From Bryobacteraceae bacterium (GTDB lineage Bacteria; Acidobacteriota; Terriglobia; Bryobacterales; Bryobacteraceae): a DNA stretch of 64,000 nt. Made by a program: the position numbers and the translations under genes. The DNA is taken from NCBI GenBank assembly GCA_019752335.1, contig JAIEMJ010000005.1:62001-126000 (forward strand), in the 5' to 3' direction. This document shows, piece after piece, positions 50,084 through 58,832 of the stretch; position 1 is the stretch's first letter, and each line of letters starts with the position of its first letter. The notes beneath the pieces are model-generated. The model was given only the letters and a program-made list of their open reading frames with translations. It did no database searches and was not told the origin of the DNA.

Positions 50084-52654
50084 CTATTCGTCCCGTAATA
50101 TGCGCAGCGGACGTTGGGCCAAAATCCGGGAACTCGCCAACCAGCCGGCCAGATTGGCGATCAATGCCGACCCAGCAATCGCCACGAACACGGGCAATGC
50201 GCTCGCAATGGGATCGGCCTCGAAGAAGCGGGACATCAGCACTTGGGTGAAACCGCTGGCCAACAGACCACCCAAGAGGCCGGCGAGGGCCCCCAGGACA
50301 AGGAATTCAATCGAAAAGATGGCGGCGATGCGCCGGCGGGTGCCACCCAGCGTCTTCAGAATCGCGACTTCGCGCACCCGCCGGAAACGCGTCCCGGCGA
50401 CGGAGGAAGCCAGAATAATGATGCCGGCCAGGATCGCAAAGCCGGAGATAAAGCGCACGACGACCGCGATTTGGTCCACCACTTCCTGAATAATGTCCAG
50501 CACGTCGGCGACATTTATCACGCTGACGGTGGGAAATTGGCGATAACTCGCGCGCTGCAACGCGGCCACCTGGCTCGTCTTCACGCGGACGCCGCCGAAG
50601 TAATTCAGGGGCAGGCCAGCCAACTGGGCGCGCGGGAAGATGAACTCGACGCCCGAGCCCAGGCGAACCTGCTCAATCTTGAAGGTGCCCACGACGCGGA
50701 CGTTGATCGGCCGCCCGTAAGCATCGAATTGCAGCGCGGTGCCGGGCTTCGCCTTGAGGGCCTTGGCGGCGTCCTCGTTGAGCAAGACGTCGTTCGGCCC
50801 GCCGAGCCACGCGCCGCTCGCCATCTCGACGAAATCCGGACGGCTGTCGTACCAGGTGACGGTGCGGGTCTGGAGGAAGCGGCGGTCAAAGCCCTTGAGA
50901 TTGAGCGAGTCGAGCGGCGCGCCGTTGACGCTCTTCAAACGAATCGACACCGCCGGCACGATCTCGGGCTCCTTCTGCACGCCCGGCTGCGACTTCAGGA
51001 GTCTCACGAGCGCGTCCTTCTGGGACTCCTGAATGTCGATCAGAAAGACATTCGGCATCCCCGGCGGGGCACTGGCCGCGAGTTGGCCAATCATCTGCTG
51101 CTGCACCAGGTAGACGGTGAGGGTGAACATGACGCCGACGCCCAACGCGACCAGGACGGCGCTGGCTTGATTGCCGGGCCGGTAGAGGTTGGCGATACCA
51201 TGCCGCACCGCGGAGGGAAACCAATAGGGCACGTGCTGCTGGAAACGGCGTAACAACCAGAGGAGCAGCCAGGCGGCGCCGCTCAGGAGGGCGAGGCTGA
51301 AGGCGAGTCCGCCGACGAAGAAGAGGCCGAGCCGCGCGGCGTCGCGCCAACTTCCTTCGGAGAGCCAGCCGGCGATGCCGGCCATGCCAAGCAAGATCAA
51401 CAGGCCGGCCAGCAGCGCGGGCCATTGGCGCCGCAGCCGCTCGCGCCAAGGCAGTCGCGTCTCGCCCATGTCGCGGCGCAGGATGAGAATGGGGCGAATG
51501 TGGCGGACGGCGAGCAACGGGACCGCCGTGAAAAGGACCGTCGCCAGCAGGCCGATGAGAATGCCTTGGGCGACGCTGCTCGGGTCAATCCGGAAGTCCG
51601 GCGCGATCTGGAAATAGCGCGCGATCAGCAGGGGAAAGGCGCTCTGGATCGCCGCGCCAAAGCACACGCCTACCAGTCCGCCGAGCAGGCCGAGTGCCAG
51701 GGTTTGCAGCAAGTAAATGCGCATGACATGCGTGCTGTTGGCGCCCAGGCACTTCATGATAGCGATGGAATCCAGCCGTTGCTGCACGTGCGAATGAATC
51801 GCCATGGCGACGCCGATGGCGCCGACGATCAGCGCAATCAGGCTCACCAGACTCAGAAACGTCGTGGAGCGCGTGAGTCCGCGGGTGATGAGCGGATGCG
51901 TTTCGCGGAAGTCGATCACCATCGCTTCGGGGAACGCGCTTTTCAGTTCGGTGCGTACGCGCTCCACGGTCGCGGCGTTTACCGCCGGGCCCTGCACGGG
52001 CGGGGGGAGCTTAAACAGTAACCGTTGCGCGGCACGGCTGCCGAAGCGCAGCAGATTCGTCCGGTCCAGCCCCTGGCGCGACATCATCAGGCGAGGCCCG
52101 ACGTTGAGACTGCCGGCCATGCGATCCGGCTCTTTATCGACAATGGCGGCCACGCGGAAGTCGATGCCTCCGACCTTGATGGTGTCGCCGATTTGCATTT
52201 GCAAGCGCAGGAGGAGGTCCTCACTGACGGCGACCTGGTCCGGTGTGAGCACTGCCGCGAGCGGTCCCGGAGGCTTCAGCAGTACCTGGCCGTAGAAGGG
52301 GTAGCCTGAGGGGTCGACGGCCTTGACGGATACCAGCAGCGGGTCTGGCACGCGAGCGGTGGCCGCCATGGTGACGGTCTCGGTGATCCAGGTGCGGGTG
52401 ATGCCTTGCTTCTCGAACTCGGCCAGCTTCGCCTGTTGCTCCTCGTTGGGTAGCACGAACTGGCGCACGGAGATATCGGCGGCCATCAGCGTCCGCGCTT
52501 CTTTGAGGAGGAGTTGGCGAAAGGCGGCGGCAAAGCCGCGCACCCCGGTGAGCGCGCCGACGCCGGCCGCGACGGCCAGGATGACAAAGAAGAACTTGAT
52601 GCTGCTGGCGCGGCCTTCGCGCCAGGCGATCTTCGCGGCGGTCTTCCAGTTCAT
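50084..52654 (-). CDS. FtsX-type ABC transporter permease (YbbP/lipoprotein-exporter class)
   Basis: An 856-residue permease with ten predicted membrane segments in two FtsX/MacB blocks: three helices near residues 260-390, a paired set near 420-490, and three near the C-terminus (FISGFAILAGIIILASSVAG, FLVLGALAGLLGGLLASGF, VFVAIAGSALIANLAG). Large periplasmic loops lie between. The arrangement matches YbbP-like predicted permeases. Its ATG overlaps the stop of the ATPase gene by 4 nt, so the two form one transporter. Substrate unknown; YbbAP systems have been linked to lipid or peptide release at the outer face. Confidence 0.9.
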   Translation of the reverse strand: MNWKTAAKIAWREGRASSIKFFFVILAVAAGVGALTGVRGFAAAFRQLLLKEARTLMAADISVRQFVLPNEEQQAKLAEFEKQGITRTWITETVTMAATARVPDPLLVSVKAVDPSGYPFYGQVLLKPPGPLAAVLTPDQVAVSEDLLLRLQMQIGDTIKVGGIDFRVAAIVDKEPDRMAGSLNVGPRLMMSRQGLDRTNLLRFGSRAAQRLLFKLPPPVQGPAVNAATVERVRTELKSAFPEAMVIDFRETHPLITRGLTRSTTFLSLVSLIALIVGAIGVAMAIHSHVQQRLDSIAIMKCLGANSTHVMRIYLLQTLALGLLGGLVGVCFGAAIQSAFPLLIARYFQIAPDFRIDPSSVAQGILIGLLATVLFTAVPLLAVRHIRPILILRRDMGETRLPWRERLRRQWPALLAGLLILLGMAGIAGWLSEGSWRDAARLGLFFVGGLAFSLALLSGAAWLLLWLLRRFQQHVPYWFPSAVRHGIANLYRPGNQASAVLVALGVGVMFTLTVYLVQQQMIGQLAASAPPGMPNVFLIDIQESQKDALVRLLKSQPGVQKEPEIVPAVSIRLKSVNGAPLDSLNLKGFDRRFLQTRTVTWYDSRPDFVEMASGAWLGGPNDVLLNEDAAKALKAKPGTALQFDAYGRPINVRVVGTFKIEQVRLGSGVEFIFPRAQLAGLPLNYFGGVRVKTSQVAALQRASYRQFPTVSVINVADVLDIIQEVVDQIAVVVRFISGFAILAGIIILASSVAGTRFRRVREVAILKTLGGTRRRIAAIFSIEFLVLGALAGLLGGLLASGFTQVLMSRFFEADPIASALPVFVAIAGSALIANLAGWLASSRILAQRPLRILRDE

Positions 52655-53355
52655 GCGGCCGCCTTGAGAACGTCGGACACGATGAGTCCGTCACGCAGGG
52701 TGATGACGCGGTCCGCGTAGCCGGCCAGTTCGTGGTCATGCGTCACCAGGATGAGCGTGGTCTGCTCGCGCTGGTTCATCTCAAGGAGCAAGTCCAGAAT
52801 CTGGCGGCCGTTGACGGTGTCCAGATTGCCCGTGGGCTCGTCGGCCATCAGGATGGGGGGCCGGGTCATGAAGGCGCGCGCTAGAGCAACGCGTTGTTGC
52901 TCACCACCCGAAAGCTGCACCGGGTAATGATCCATGCGCGCGCCCAGCCCCACGCGCTCCAGCAACTCCCGCGCGCGAGCCGCGCCGGCCGCGTCCCCGC
53001 CCGCGAGTTCGTGCGGCAGCAGGACATTCTCCTCGGCGGTTAGCGTGGGAATCAACTGGTAGCTTTGAAAGACGAAGCCGATCTTGCGGCCGCGCACTTG
53101 CGCTAAAGCGTCTTCGGCGAGATGGGTGATGTCGACGCCATCGAGCACAATCGCGCCCTCTGACGCGGTGTCGAGCCCGGCCAACAAGCCCAACAGCGTG
53201 CTCTTGCCGCTGCCCGACGCGCCCATGATCGCCACAAATTGCCCGCGTGGCACGGTGAAGTCGAGGCCCTTCAGGATTTCTACGGTATGGCTGCCGGTAT
53301 CAATGCGCCGCTTCAGGGCGCGGACTTCAACGATGGGAGTGGACACTCCCTTCAT
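52651..53355 (-). CDS. ABC transporter ATP-binding protein (LolD/YbbA class)
   Basis: A 234-residue ATPase. Walker A MGASGSGKSTLLGLLAG, Q-loop FVFQSYQLIPTLTAEENVLLP, signature LSGGEQQRVALARAF, Walker B ILMADEPTGNLDT and switch histidine VTHDHEL are intact. It partners the FtsX-type permease through a 4-nt overlap. An AGGG 4 nt before the ATG lies in one unit of a 14-bp tandem duplication that also supplies the stop of the upstream PilZ-DnaJ gene. The frame may equally start at a GTG four codons on. Confidence 0.92.
   Translation of the reverse strand: MKGVSTPIVEVRALKRRIDTGSHTVEILKGLDFTVPRGQFVAIMGASGSGKSTLLGLLAGLDTASEGAIVLDGVDITHLAEDALAQVRGRKIGFVFQSYQLIPTLTAEENVLLPHELAGGDAAGAARARELLERVGLGARMDHYPVQLSGGEQQRVALARAFMTRPPILMADEPTGNLDTVNGRQILDLLLEMNQREQTTLILVTHDHELAGYADRVITLRDGLIVSDVLKAAA
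53030..53120 (-). other. Q-loop region of the LolD/YbbA-class ATPase
   Basis: This segment of the ATPase gene encodes GRKIGFVFQSYQLIPTLTAE. It identifies the protein with the MacB/LolD-type ABC group, whose partners are FtsX-fold permeases, as is the next gene. Confidence 0.6.
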
Positions 53356-53382
53356 TGTGCCCTACTAGCTGTGCCCTACTAG
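53356..53382 (-). repeat. Tandem 13-bp duplication across a stop/start junction
   Basis: TGTGCCCTACTAG occurs at 53356-53368 and again at 53370-53382. Read on the minus strand, each copy contains CTAGTAGGGCACA. The first one met supplies the TAG stop of the PilZ-DnaJ gene and the second supplies AGGG upstream of the ABC ATPase start. Confidence 0.8.
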
Positions 53383-54263
53383 GCCGCCGGAGCCTCAAGC
53401 AACGGACGTCGAATGAGCATCTCTTCCGGCATGGTGCTCTCCGCACGATCCACGCCGGCCGCGGTGATGACGAAACGGGCGCTGTCCGAGCGAGTTACCA
53501 GTTGGTGCTCGCGCAAGTACCAAAGCGCGAATTCCAGGTGCTCACGTGGGACGCTCAGCAAGTCTTCGAGTTGCGGGATCGTCAACCACGGATGGTCCGC
53601 CGAGTTCATCCGTTGCGTATAGAGGGCCCGCAAGATCCCGTGCCGCTTGCGCTTCTCGCCTTCGACCCCCTGCGCGTCGGCTGGCTTCGAAAAGATCTTC
53701 ACGCGATAGACGGCCTCGGCCGCGCGCTGCACGTCGTAGGCCGCGCGCGACTCGGGCTCACCGAGCGTCTTGTAGGCCTGGGTTACCCAGCGAAAGAGCG
53801 AGGAGTTGCCGGTTTCGGCGTGATCAGGATGGTAACGCTGCGCCAGGATCCGGTACACGCGTTGGATGGTGTCCTGGTCGGCCTTGGGATTCACCTGGAG
53901 TATCTCGTAGTAGTCCGGTTCGCCACTGGGCTGATACTCCACTTCCGGAGCCGCGGAGCGCAGGTCCGGCGTCGCGCAACTGAGGCCGACGCGGAAGCCC
54001 TCCTTAGTGGGCACGCACCACGAAACGCGTGCCGCCTGCACGAACTCCTTCGCACCATCCAGCTTTCCCTGCACCCGAACCACTTCGCCGGGCTTCAGCG
54101 ACGAGGCAAGCTGCACGCCAAAGCCGCCTTCGTTGACATCAATCACCTTCGCCAAGAGCGTGATCGCAATGCCCAGCCGCGAGTCGAATTGCACTTGCAG
54201 CGTGCCAAAGCGTTGGCCATTTTGCCGGGAGCGGCGCCGGCGTTCGGAGTTTTCCGTCGACAT
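53379..54263 (-). CDS. PilZ-DnaJ fusion protein with C-terminal winged-helix-like domain
   Basis: A 294-residue cytoplasmic protein with an unusual domain order. Residues about 8-98 form a PilZ domain (RRRRSRQNGQRFGTLQVQFD, VIDVNEGGFGVQLASSLKPG; the N-terminal RxxR-like arginines and the D/N-x-S/G-x3-G-like motif could bind c-di-GMP). Residues about 117-178 form a J domain with the HPD tripeptide at 145-147 (QRYHPDHAET), so it could stimulate a DnaK ATPase. Residues about 205-275 look like a winged helix (PQLEDLLSVPREHLEFALWY). It is upstream of the FtsX-type ABC transporter genes. Confidence 0.85.
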   Translation of the reverse strand: MSTENSERRRRSRQNGQRFGTLQVQFDSRLGIAITLLAKVIDVNEGGFGVQLASSLKPGEVVRVQGKLDGAKEFVQAARVSWCVPTKEGFRVGLSCATPDLRSAAPEVEYQPSGEPDYYEILQVNPKADQDTIQRVYRILAQRYHPDHAETGNSSLFRWVTQAYKTLGEPESRAAYDVQRAAEAVYRVKIFSKPADAQGVEGEKRKRHGILRALYTQRMNSADHPWLTIPQLEDLLSVPREHLEFALWYLREHQLVTRSDSARFVITAAGVDRAESTMPEEMLIRRPLLEAPAA

Positions 54264-54270
54264 ATCCGCT

Positions 54271-55380
54271 CTATCGGCGGTTTGCGGGATTTTCTTTCGC
54301 CGTCCATTCCTTCAAGAGCTTCACCTCTTCCTCGCGATACGGTTTCCCGTCGTTACGGAAGACCTCATGGAACCACTCGGTAGGCTCGCGCTTATACGGT
54401 CGCTGCCAGCTATCCCAGGGCAAATGCGTCTGCGTTTTGCCTTGTACCAATCCCCAACTGTAGGCCGCCACGTGGTAGCGCTGGGCAATCGGCAGGCTGC
54501 CAGCGAAGGTGCTACCGTTGCCGCGCGCCATGAATTCCGTACACAGAATCGGACGGCCAAAGCGCCGCAAGGCGCGGATGCGCGCTTCGAAATTCGCGGG
54601 GCGGCTGTAGTCGTGGAAAGAGATCACATCGCTCTGCTGGAGTTGAATCCGCTCCATCGGCCTGAGTTGCTCATCCGTGGCCCACTCGCCCGTCCAGACG
54701 CCACTGGTGAGCGGCTGCGACGGCTTGGCCTCGCGCGCCCAGCGGAACACCTCCGGGAGAAGCGCCTCGACCATTGCGACTTTGCCGGCGGGTTCTAGCT
54801 TGCCGTACGACGACTTGTTGAGATTGTCCGGCTCATTCCAAACGTCCCAGGCCAGCACGCGCTTGTCTCGCCCAAAGGCGCGCACCACCTCGCGAACATA
54901 AGCCTCCAAACGAGGACGCTGCGCGGGATCGGCGAGCGCGCTCGCGCCCGGACCCTGCACCCAGCCGGAATTGTGGACGCCGGGCTTGGGAGCGCGCTGA
55001 CGGCCAGGCTCAGGAAAGGGGTCCCAGCAGGAGTCAAACAGCACGAACATGGGGCTGATTTTATGTTTCGCCGCGATCTTCAGGAAGGTATCGATCCGGT
55101 CCCGGTAGCCAGCGGGATCCTGCTGCCAGACCAAGTCATGCAGAAAGACGCGCAACGTGTTCATGCCGGCCTCAGCGGCCCAGCCGAGTTCCTTATCGAT
55201 GCGAGCCGGATCGAACGTATCGGCTTGCCACATCTCCAATTGGTTGATCGCCGAAGCTGGCGTGTAATTGGCGCCAACCAGCCAGGGCTGCTTGGCGTAC
55301 CAGGCGTTCGCTTGGGCCGGAGTCCAGCGCGCGTCCTGGGCGAGGGCGGTGAGGGCGAGTAAGAAACCCAGGAACCTCAT
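54271..55380 (-). CDS. Secreted clan GH-A glycoside hydrolase (cellulase/mannanase-like)
   Basis: A 369-residue protein with a signal peptide (MRFLGFLLALTALAQ) and a (beta/alpha)8 barrel of clan GH-A. The acid/base Glu183 lies in AWDVWNEPDN, the nucleophile Glu282 in PILCTEFMARG, and VISFHDY supplies a substrate-binding His. Its family (GH5-like) and substrate are not certain. The ATG overlaps the stop of the ABC-F gene by 4 nt, an odd pairing with a translation factor that may reflect simple gene packing. Confidence 0.85.
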   Translation of the reverse strand: MRFLGFLLALTALAQDARWTPAQANAWYAKQPWLVGANYTPASAINQLEMWQADTFDPARIDKELGWAAEAGMNTLRVFLHDLVWQQDPAGYRDRIDTFLKIAAKHKISPMFVLFDSCWDPFPEPGRQRAPKPGVHNSGWVQGPGASALADPAQRPRLEAYVREVVRAFGRDKRVLAWDVWNEPDNLNKSSYGKLEPAGKVAMVEALLPEVFRWAREAKPSQPLTSGVWTGEWATDEQLRPMERIQLQQSDVISFHDYSRPANFEARIRALRRFGRPILCTEFMARGNGSTFAGSLPIAQRYHVAAYSWGLVQGKTQTHLPWDSWQRPYKREPTEWFHEVFRNDGKPYREEEVKLLKEWTAKENPANRR

Positions 55381-57287
55381 CGCGACGCCTCAATTAGCTC
55401 GACCAGGTCAGTCCATTCCGCTTCCAGCAGAGTCACCTGCTCACGTTTCGCCGCTACCGTATCGCTAATGCGCTGCGTCTCCTCCGCGCTCACAAAGTTC
55501 GCCAGTTGACCTTCGAGATTGGCGATCTCGGTCTCCATCTCGCTGATCTTCTGCTCCAAGGTCGAGGCCCGGCTCTCTAGTTTTTTCAGCGCCTGGGGAT
55601 TCAGCCGCTGCTTATTCTCGGCAACTACCGGCGCCGTTTCCACCACCTCGGGCGCGGTGGCCACCGCCGCGGGCAGACTCGCGTCGCGGTTCTTGCGCCA
55701 CAGGTAGTCCTCGTAGTTACCCGGAAACACCACCACCTCGCCGCCGCCAATTTCGATCACGCTCGTCGCTAACTGGTCAATAAAGTAGCGGTCATGCGAG
55801 ACAAACACCACCGTACCCGTATACTCCCGCAGGCTTTCGAGTAGCACATCCTTCGCGCGCATATCCAAATGATTCGTCGGTTCGTCGAGCAGGATAAAGT
55901 TCGAGGGCTGCAGGAGCATCTTGGCGAGCGCATAACGGTTACGTTCCCCGCCGGAGAGTACCTGGATGCGTTTGAAGACGTCGTCTTCCGAAAAAAGGAA
56001 GCAACCTAACAACGAGCGCAACTCGGTCATCGTCTTGCGAGGGGCGGCCTCTTGTAAGTCATCCAAGAGCCGGGCCTCCGGGTCTAGCGCCTTATACTGG
56101 TCCTGCGCGAAATAATCGACTTCGACGTTATAACCCAGTTTCATCTCGCCTTCGGACGGCGCTTCAACACCGGACAGCAGACGGATCATCGTCGACTTCC
56201 CCGCCCCGTTCACGCCCACCAGCGCAATACGGTCGCCGCGTTCGATATTGAAGCGCGCCTTGCTGAAAACCGTCTTCGGCCCGTAGCGCTTGGCGACGTC
56301 GTTCACCTCCACCACCACCCGGCCGCTGGCCTTCGGCTGCGGGAAAGAGAAATGGATCGCCTGCTCTTCATCCGGAATCTCGATGCGTTCGATCTTTTCG
56401 AGCTCCTTAATCCGGCTCTGCACTTGCTTTGCCTTCGTCGCCTGGGCGCGGAAGCGATTGATGAAGCTCTCTAGTTGCTCAATGCGCTCGCGTTGATTCT
56501 TGTAGGCCGCCTTCAACTGGATTAGGCGCTCATCCTTGAGTGTGGTGTATTTCGAGTAATTGCCAACGTAGATCGTCACCCGCTTATTCCAGATCTCGGC
56601 GATCCGTTTCACCGTAGCATCAAGAAAAAAGCGGTCATGCGAAATCAATACGACCGCATTCGGATAATTCGCCAGATACTCCTCCAGCCAATTACGGGCC
56701 TCCAAGTCCAAGTGGTTGGTGGGCTCGTCGAGCAGGAGAATATTCGGTTTTTCCAGCAGTAACTTGCCCAGCGCAATGCGCATCTGCCAGCCGCCGGAGA
56801 ACTCCTCCGTCTGGCGCGCCCAGTCCTCTTTGCTAAAGCCCAGGCCGGTCAACACCGCGCCGACCTGCGAATCGAGCGAGTAACCGCCCGAGTGACGGAA
56901 AACGCTGTCGATACTTTCAAAACGCTCAGCAATTTCCGCATACTCCGCGCTCGCCGGATCCACGTCGGACATCCGATGGAGTAACTGCTCCTGTTCCTGC
57001 TCCAGGTCACGCAGCTTATCGAAGACGGTCATGCACTCTTCAAAGACGGTGCGGCCCGTCATGGAGAGCCCGTCCTGCGGCAGATAGCCGATCCGGATGC
57101 CCTTCTGTAGGTTTAGCTCACCCTGGTCGAGAGTCTCCAGTCCGCCAATGATCTTGAGCAGCGTCGACTTGCCGGTGCCATTGGCGCCCACCAGACCAAT
57201 ACGGTCCTGTGCCGTGATCATCCAATCCAGGTTTTCGAAAAGAACTTTGTGCGCGTAGCGCTTGCCGGCGTTTTGTAATTGAATCAT
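55377..57287 (-). CDS. ABC-F family ATPase
   Basis: A 636-residue cytoplasmic ABC-F protein with two nucleotide-binding domains and no membrane part. Walker A motifs are GANGTGKSTLLKIIGG and GVNGAGKSTMIRLLSG, with signatures EFSGGWQMRIALGKLL and LSGGERNRYALAKMLL. The linker (residues about 240-320) is a basic helical P-site tRNA interaction region (LKAAYKNQRERIEQLESFIN). The C-terminal coiled coil (LKKLESRASTLEQKISEMET) is typical of the Uup/YdiF group. Such proteins act on the ribosome in translation or antibiotic protection. Start and stop overlap both neighbouring genes by 4 nt. Confidence 0.92.
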   Translation of the reverse strand: MIQLQNAGKRYAHKVLFENLDWMITAQDRIGLVGANGTGKSTLLKIIGGLETLDQGELNLQKGIRIGYLPQDGLSMTGRTVFEECMTVFDKLRDLEQEQEQLLHRMSDVDPASAEYAEIAERFESIDSVFRHSGGYSLDSQVGAVLTGLGFSKEDWARQTEEFSGGWQMRIALGKLLLEKPNILLLDEPTNHLDLEARNWLEEYLANYPNAVVLISHDRFFLDATVKRIAEIWNKRVTIYVGNYSKYTTLKDERLIQLKAAYKNQRERIEQLESFINRFRAQATKAKQVQSRIKELEKIERIEIPDEEQAIHFSFPQPKASGRVVVEVNDVAKRYGPKTVFSKARFNIERGDRIALVGVNGAGKSTMIRLLSGVEAPSEGEMKLGYNVEVDYFAQDQYKALDPEARLLDDLQEAAPRKTMTELRSLLGCFLFSEDDVFKRIQVLSGGERNRYALAKMLLQPSNFILLDEPTNHLDMRAKDVLLESLREYTGTVVFVSHDRYFIDQLATSVIEIGGGEVVVFPGNYEDYLWRKNRDASLPAAVATAPEVVETAPVVAENKQRLNPQALKKLESRASTLEQKISEMETEIANLEGQLANFVSAEETQRISDTVAAKREQVTLLEAEWTDLVELIEASR

Positions 57288-58828
57288 TCGATGTGGCGCA
57301 GGGCACGGCCGGGCCGTTGGTTCGTCAGTTTGTCCTGCTCGAGGACGGCGATACCGTTTACCAAAACCAGTTCAAAGCCTTCGCTATAGGCATGCGGCGC
57401 GGCGAAGGTGGAGAGATCTTTCACGCGGGCGGGATCAAAAAGCACTAAGTCAGCCGCCCAACCGGGCTGCACTTGTCCGCGATCGCGAAAGCCAAAGGTG
57501 CGGGCTGGTAACGACGTCATGCGGCGGATCGCGTCTTCGAGCGAAATCACCTTGCGCTCCCGCACATAGGTACCCAACACCCGGGCATTCGTACCGTAGC
57601 TGCGCGGATGCGGATTGCCCACGCCCATCTCCCGAACGCCGCCATCGCTCGCGACCGCGGTAAACGGGTACCGCAGAATCCGGTCCACGTCGTCGTCGCT
57701 CATCACGTGATACACCATCGACGGGTCGGAGTCGGCCAGAATATCGAGCACTAAGTTCGCCTCGGACTCGGCATTTGGCGCGCCGCCGCGCAGGCGGTTC
57801 ACCTCGCTGATCGTCTTTCCCTCCCACTCCTTATGCGCCGCGTAACTGGCGATCGTGGCATAAGAATAGTCCGTCAGGCCGCGGCCACGCAACATCTCCA
57901 GCATCTCTTTGTGGATCTGGGCGCGCGTTTGCGGGGCGCGAATGCGCTCGCCCATCGCTTTCCGGCCGCCCGCTTGGGCCCAGGCGGGAATGCGGATACT
58001 CAGACTGGTGGAGGAGCGCGTATAAGGATATTGGTCCACCGTCACATCAATGCCCGCCTCACGGCTGGCTTCGAGTAACTCAATCATCTTCTCACTCGCT
58101 CCCCAGTGCTTCTTCGTATCTTGCTTCAGGTGAGAAATCTGGACGCGAATCTGCGTCTCGCGGCCGACGCGAATGATCTCGTTCATGCCCTCCAGCACCT
58201 TGGCTCCTTCGTCGCGCATGTGGGAGGAATACACGCCGGAGTGGCGAGCGACGGTCCGGGCGAGTTGAATAATTTCGCTGGGGTCCACGTAGGTGCCAGG
58301 GACATACTCCAGGCCCGTGGAAAAACCCACGGCGCCATCGGCCATGGCCTTCTCCATCAGGGCTTCCATCTTGACTAACTGCTCCGCGCTGGCCACGTCC
58401 TTGCCGGCGCCCATGACGGAGATGCGCACGGTGTTGTGACCCACGAGCGAGGCGACGTTGAGCCCGAGTCCCGCGGCGTCCAGCTTCTTGAACCACGCGC
58501 CCAGATCTAACTGCGAACTGCCACAATTGCCAGTGATCACCGTGGTGACGCCGTCACGCAGGAAGTTATCGCCCCGGGGATTCTGGTCAATCCCGCCCTC
58601 CACGTGGGTGTGCGAATCGATAAAGCCCGGCGCGAGAATTTTGCCGGCCGCGTCAAAGGTTCGCGTCGCGGACTTACTCGTTAAGGAGCCAATGGCCGCA
58701 ATTTTGCCGTCCTTAATTCCGACATCGGCTCGGTACCACGGGTTACCGGTACCGTCAACGACGCGGGCATCACGAATGAGAAGGTCATAGTCGGCCGCAA
58801 AGGCCAGCAGCGAGAGTGCAACGAGCAT
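57284..58828 (-). CDS. Exported N-acyl-D-amino-acid deacylase (D-aminoacylase) family protein
   Basis: About 514 residues from ATG 58828, giving a signal peptide (MLVALSLLAFAAD). Amidohydrolase fold: YDLLIRDARVVDGTGNPWYR, metal motif PGFIDSHTHVEGG, GNCGSSQLDLGAWF, the central YSSHMRDEG and LEGMNEIIRVGRETQIRVQI. The closing RPGWAADLVLFDP-like segment is VQPGWAADLVLFDPARV. It removes N-acyl groups from D-amino acids, possibly from peptidoglycan fragments in the periplasm. Its 3' end overlaps the ABC-F start by 4 nt and its 5' end lies 4 nt from the aldo/keto reductase stop. Confidence 0.88.
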   Translation of the reverse strand: MLVALSLLAFAADYDLLIRDARVVDGTGNPWYRADVGIKDGKIAAIGSLTSKSATRTFDAAGKILAPGFIDSHTHVEGGIDQNPRGDNFLRDGVTTVITGNCGSSQLDLGAWFKKLDAAGLGLNVASLVGHNTVRISVMGAGKDVASAEQLVKMEALMEKAMADGAVGFSTGLEYVPGTYVDPSEIIQLARTVARHSGVYSSHMRDEGAKVLEGMNEIIRVGRETQIRVQISHLKQDTKKHWGASEKMIELLEASREAGIDVTVDQYPYTRSSTSLSIRIPAWAQAGGRKAMGERIRAPQTRAQIHKEMLEMLRGRGLTDYSYATIASYAAHKEWEGKTISEVNRLRGGAPNAESEANLVLDILADSDPSMVYHVMSDDDVDRILRYPFTAVASDGGVREMGVGNPHPRSYGTNARVLGTYVRERKVISLEDAIRRMTSLPARTFGFRDRGQVQPGWAADLVLFDPARVKDLSTFAAPHAYSEGFELVLVNGIAVLEQDKLTNQRPGRALRHIE

Positions 58829-58832
58829 GCAA

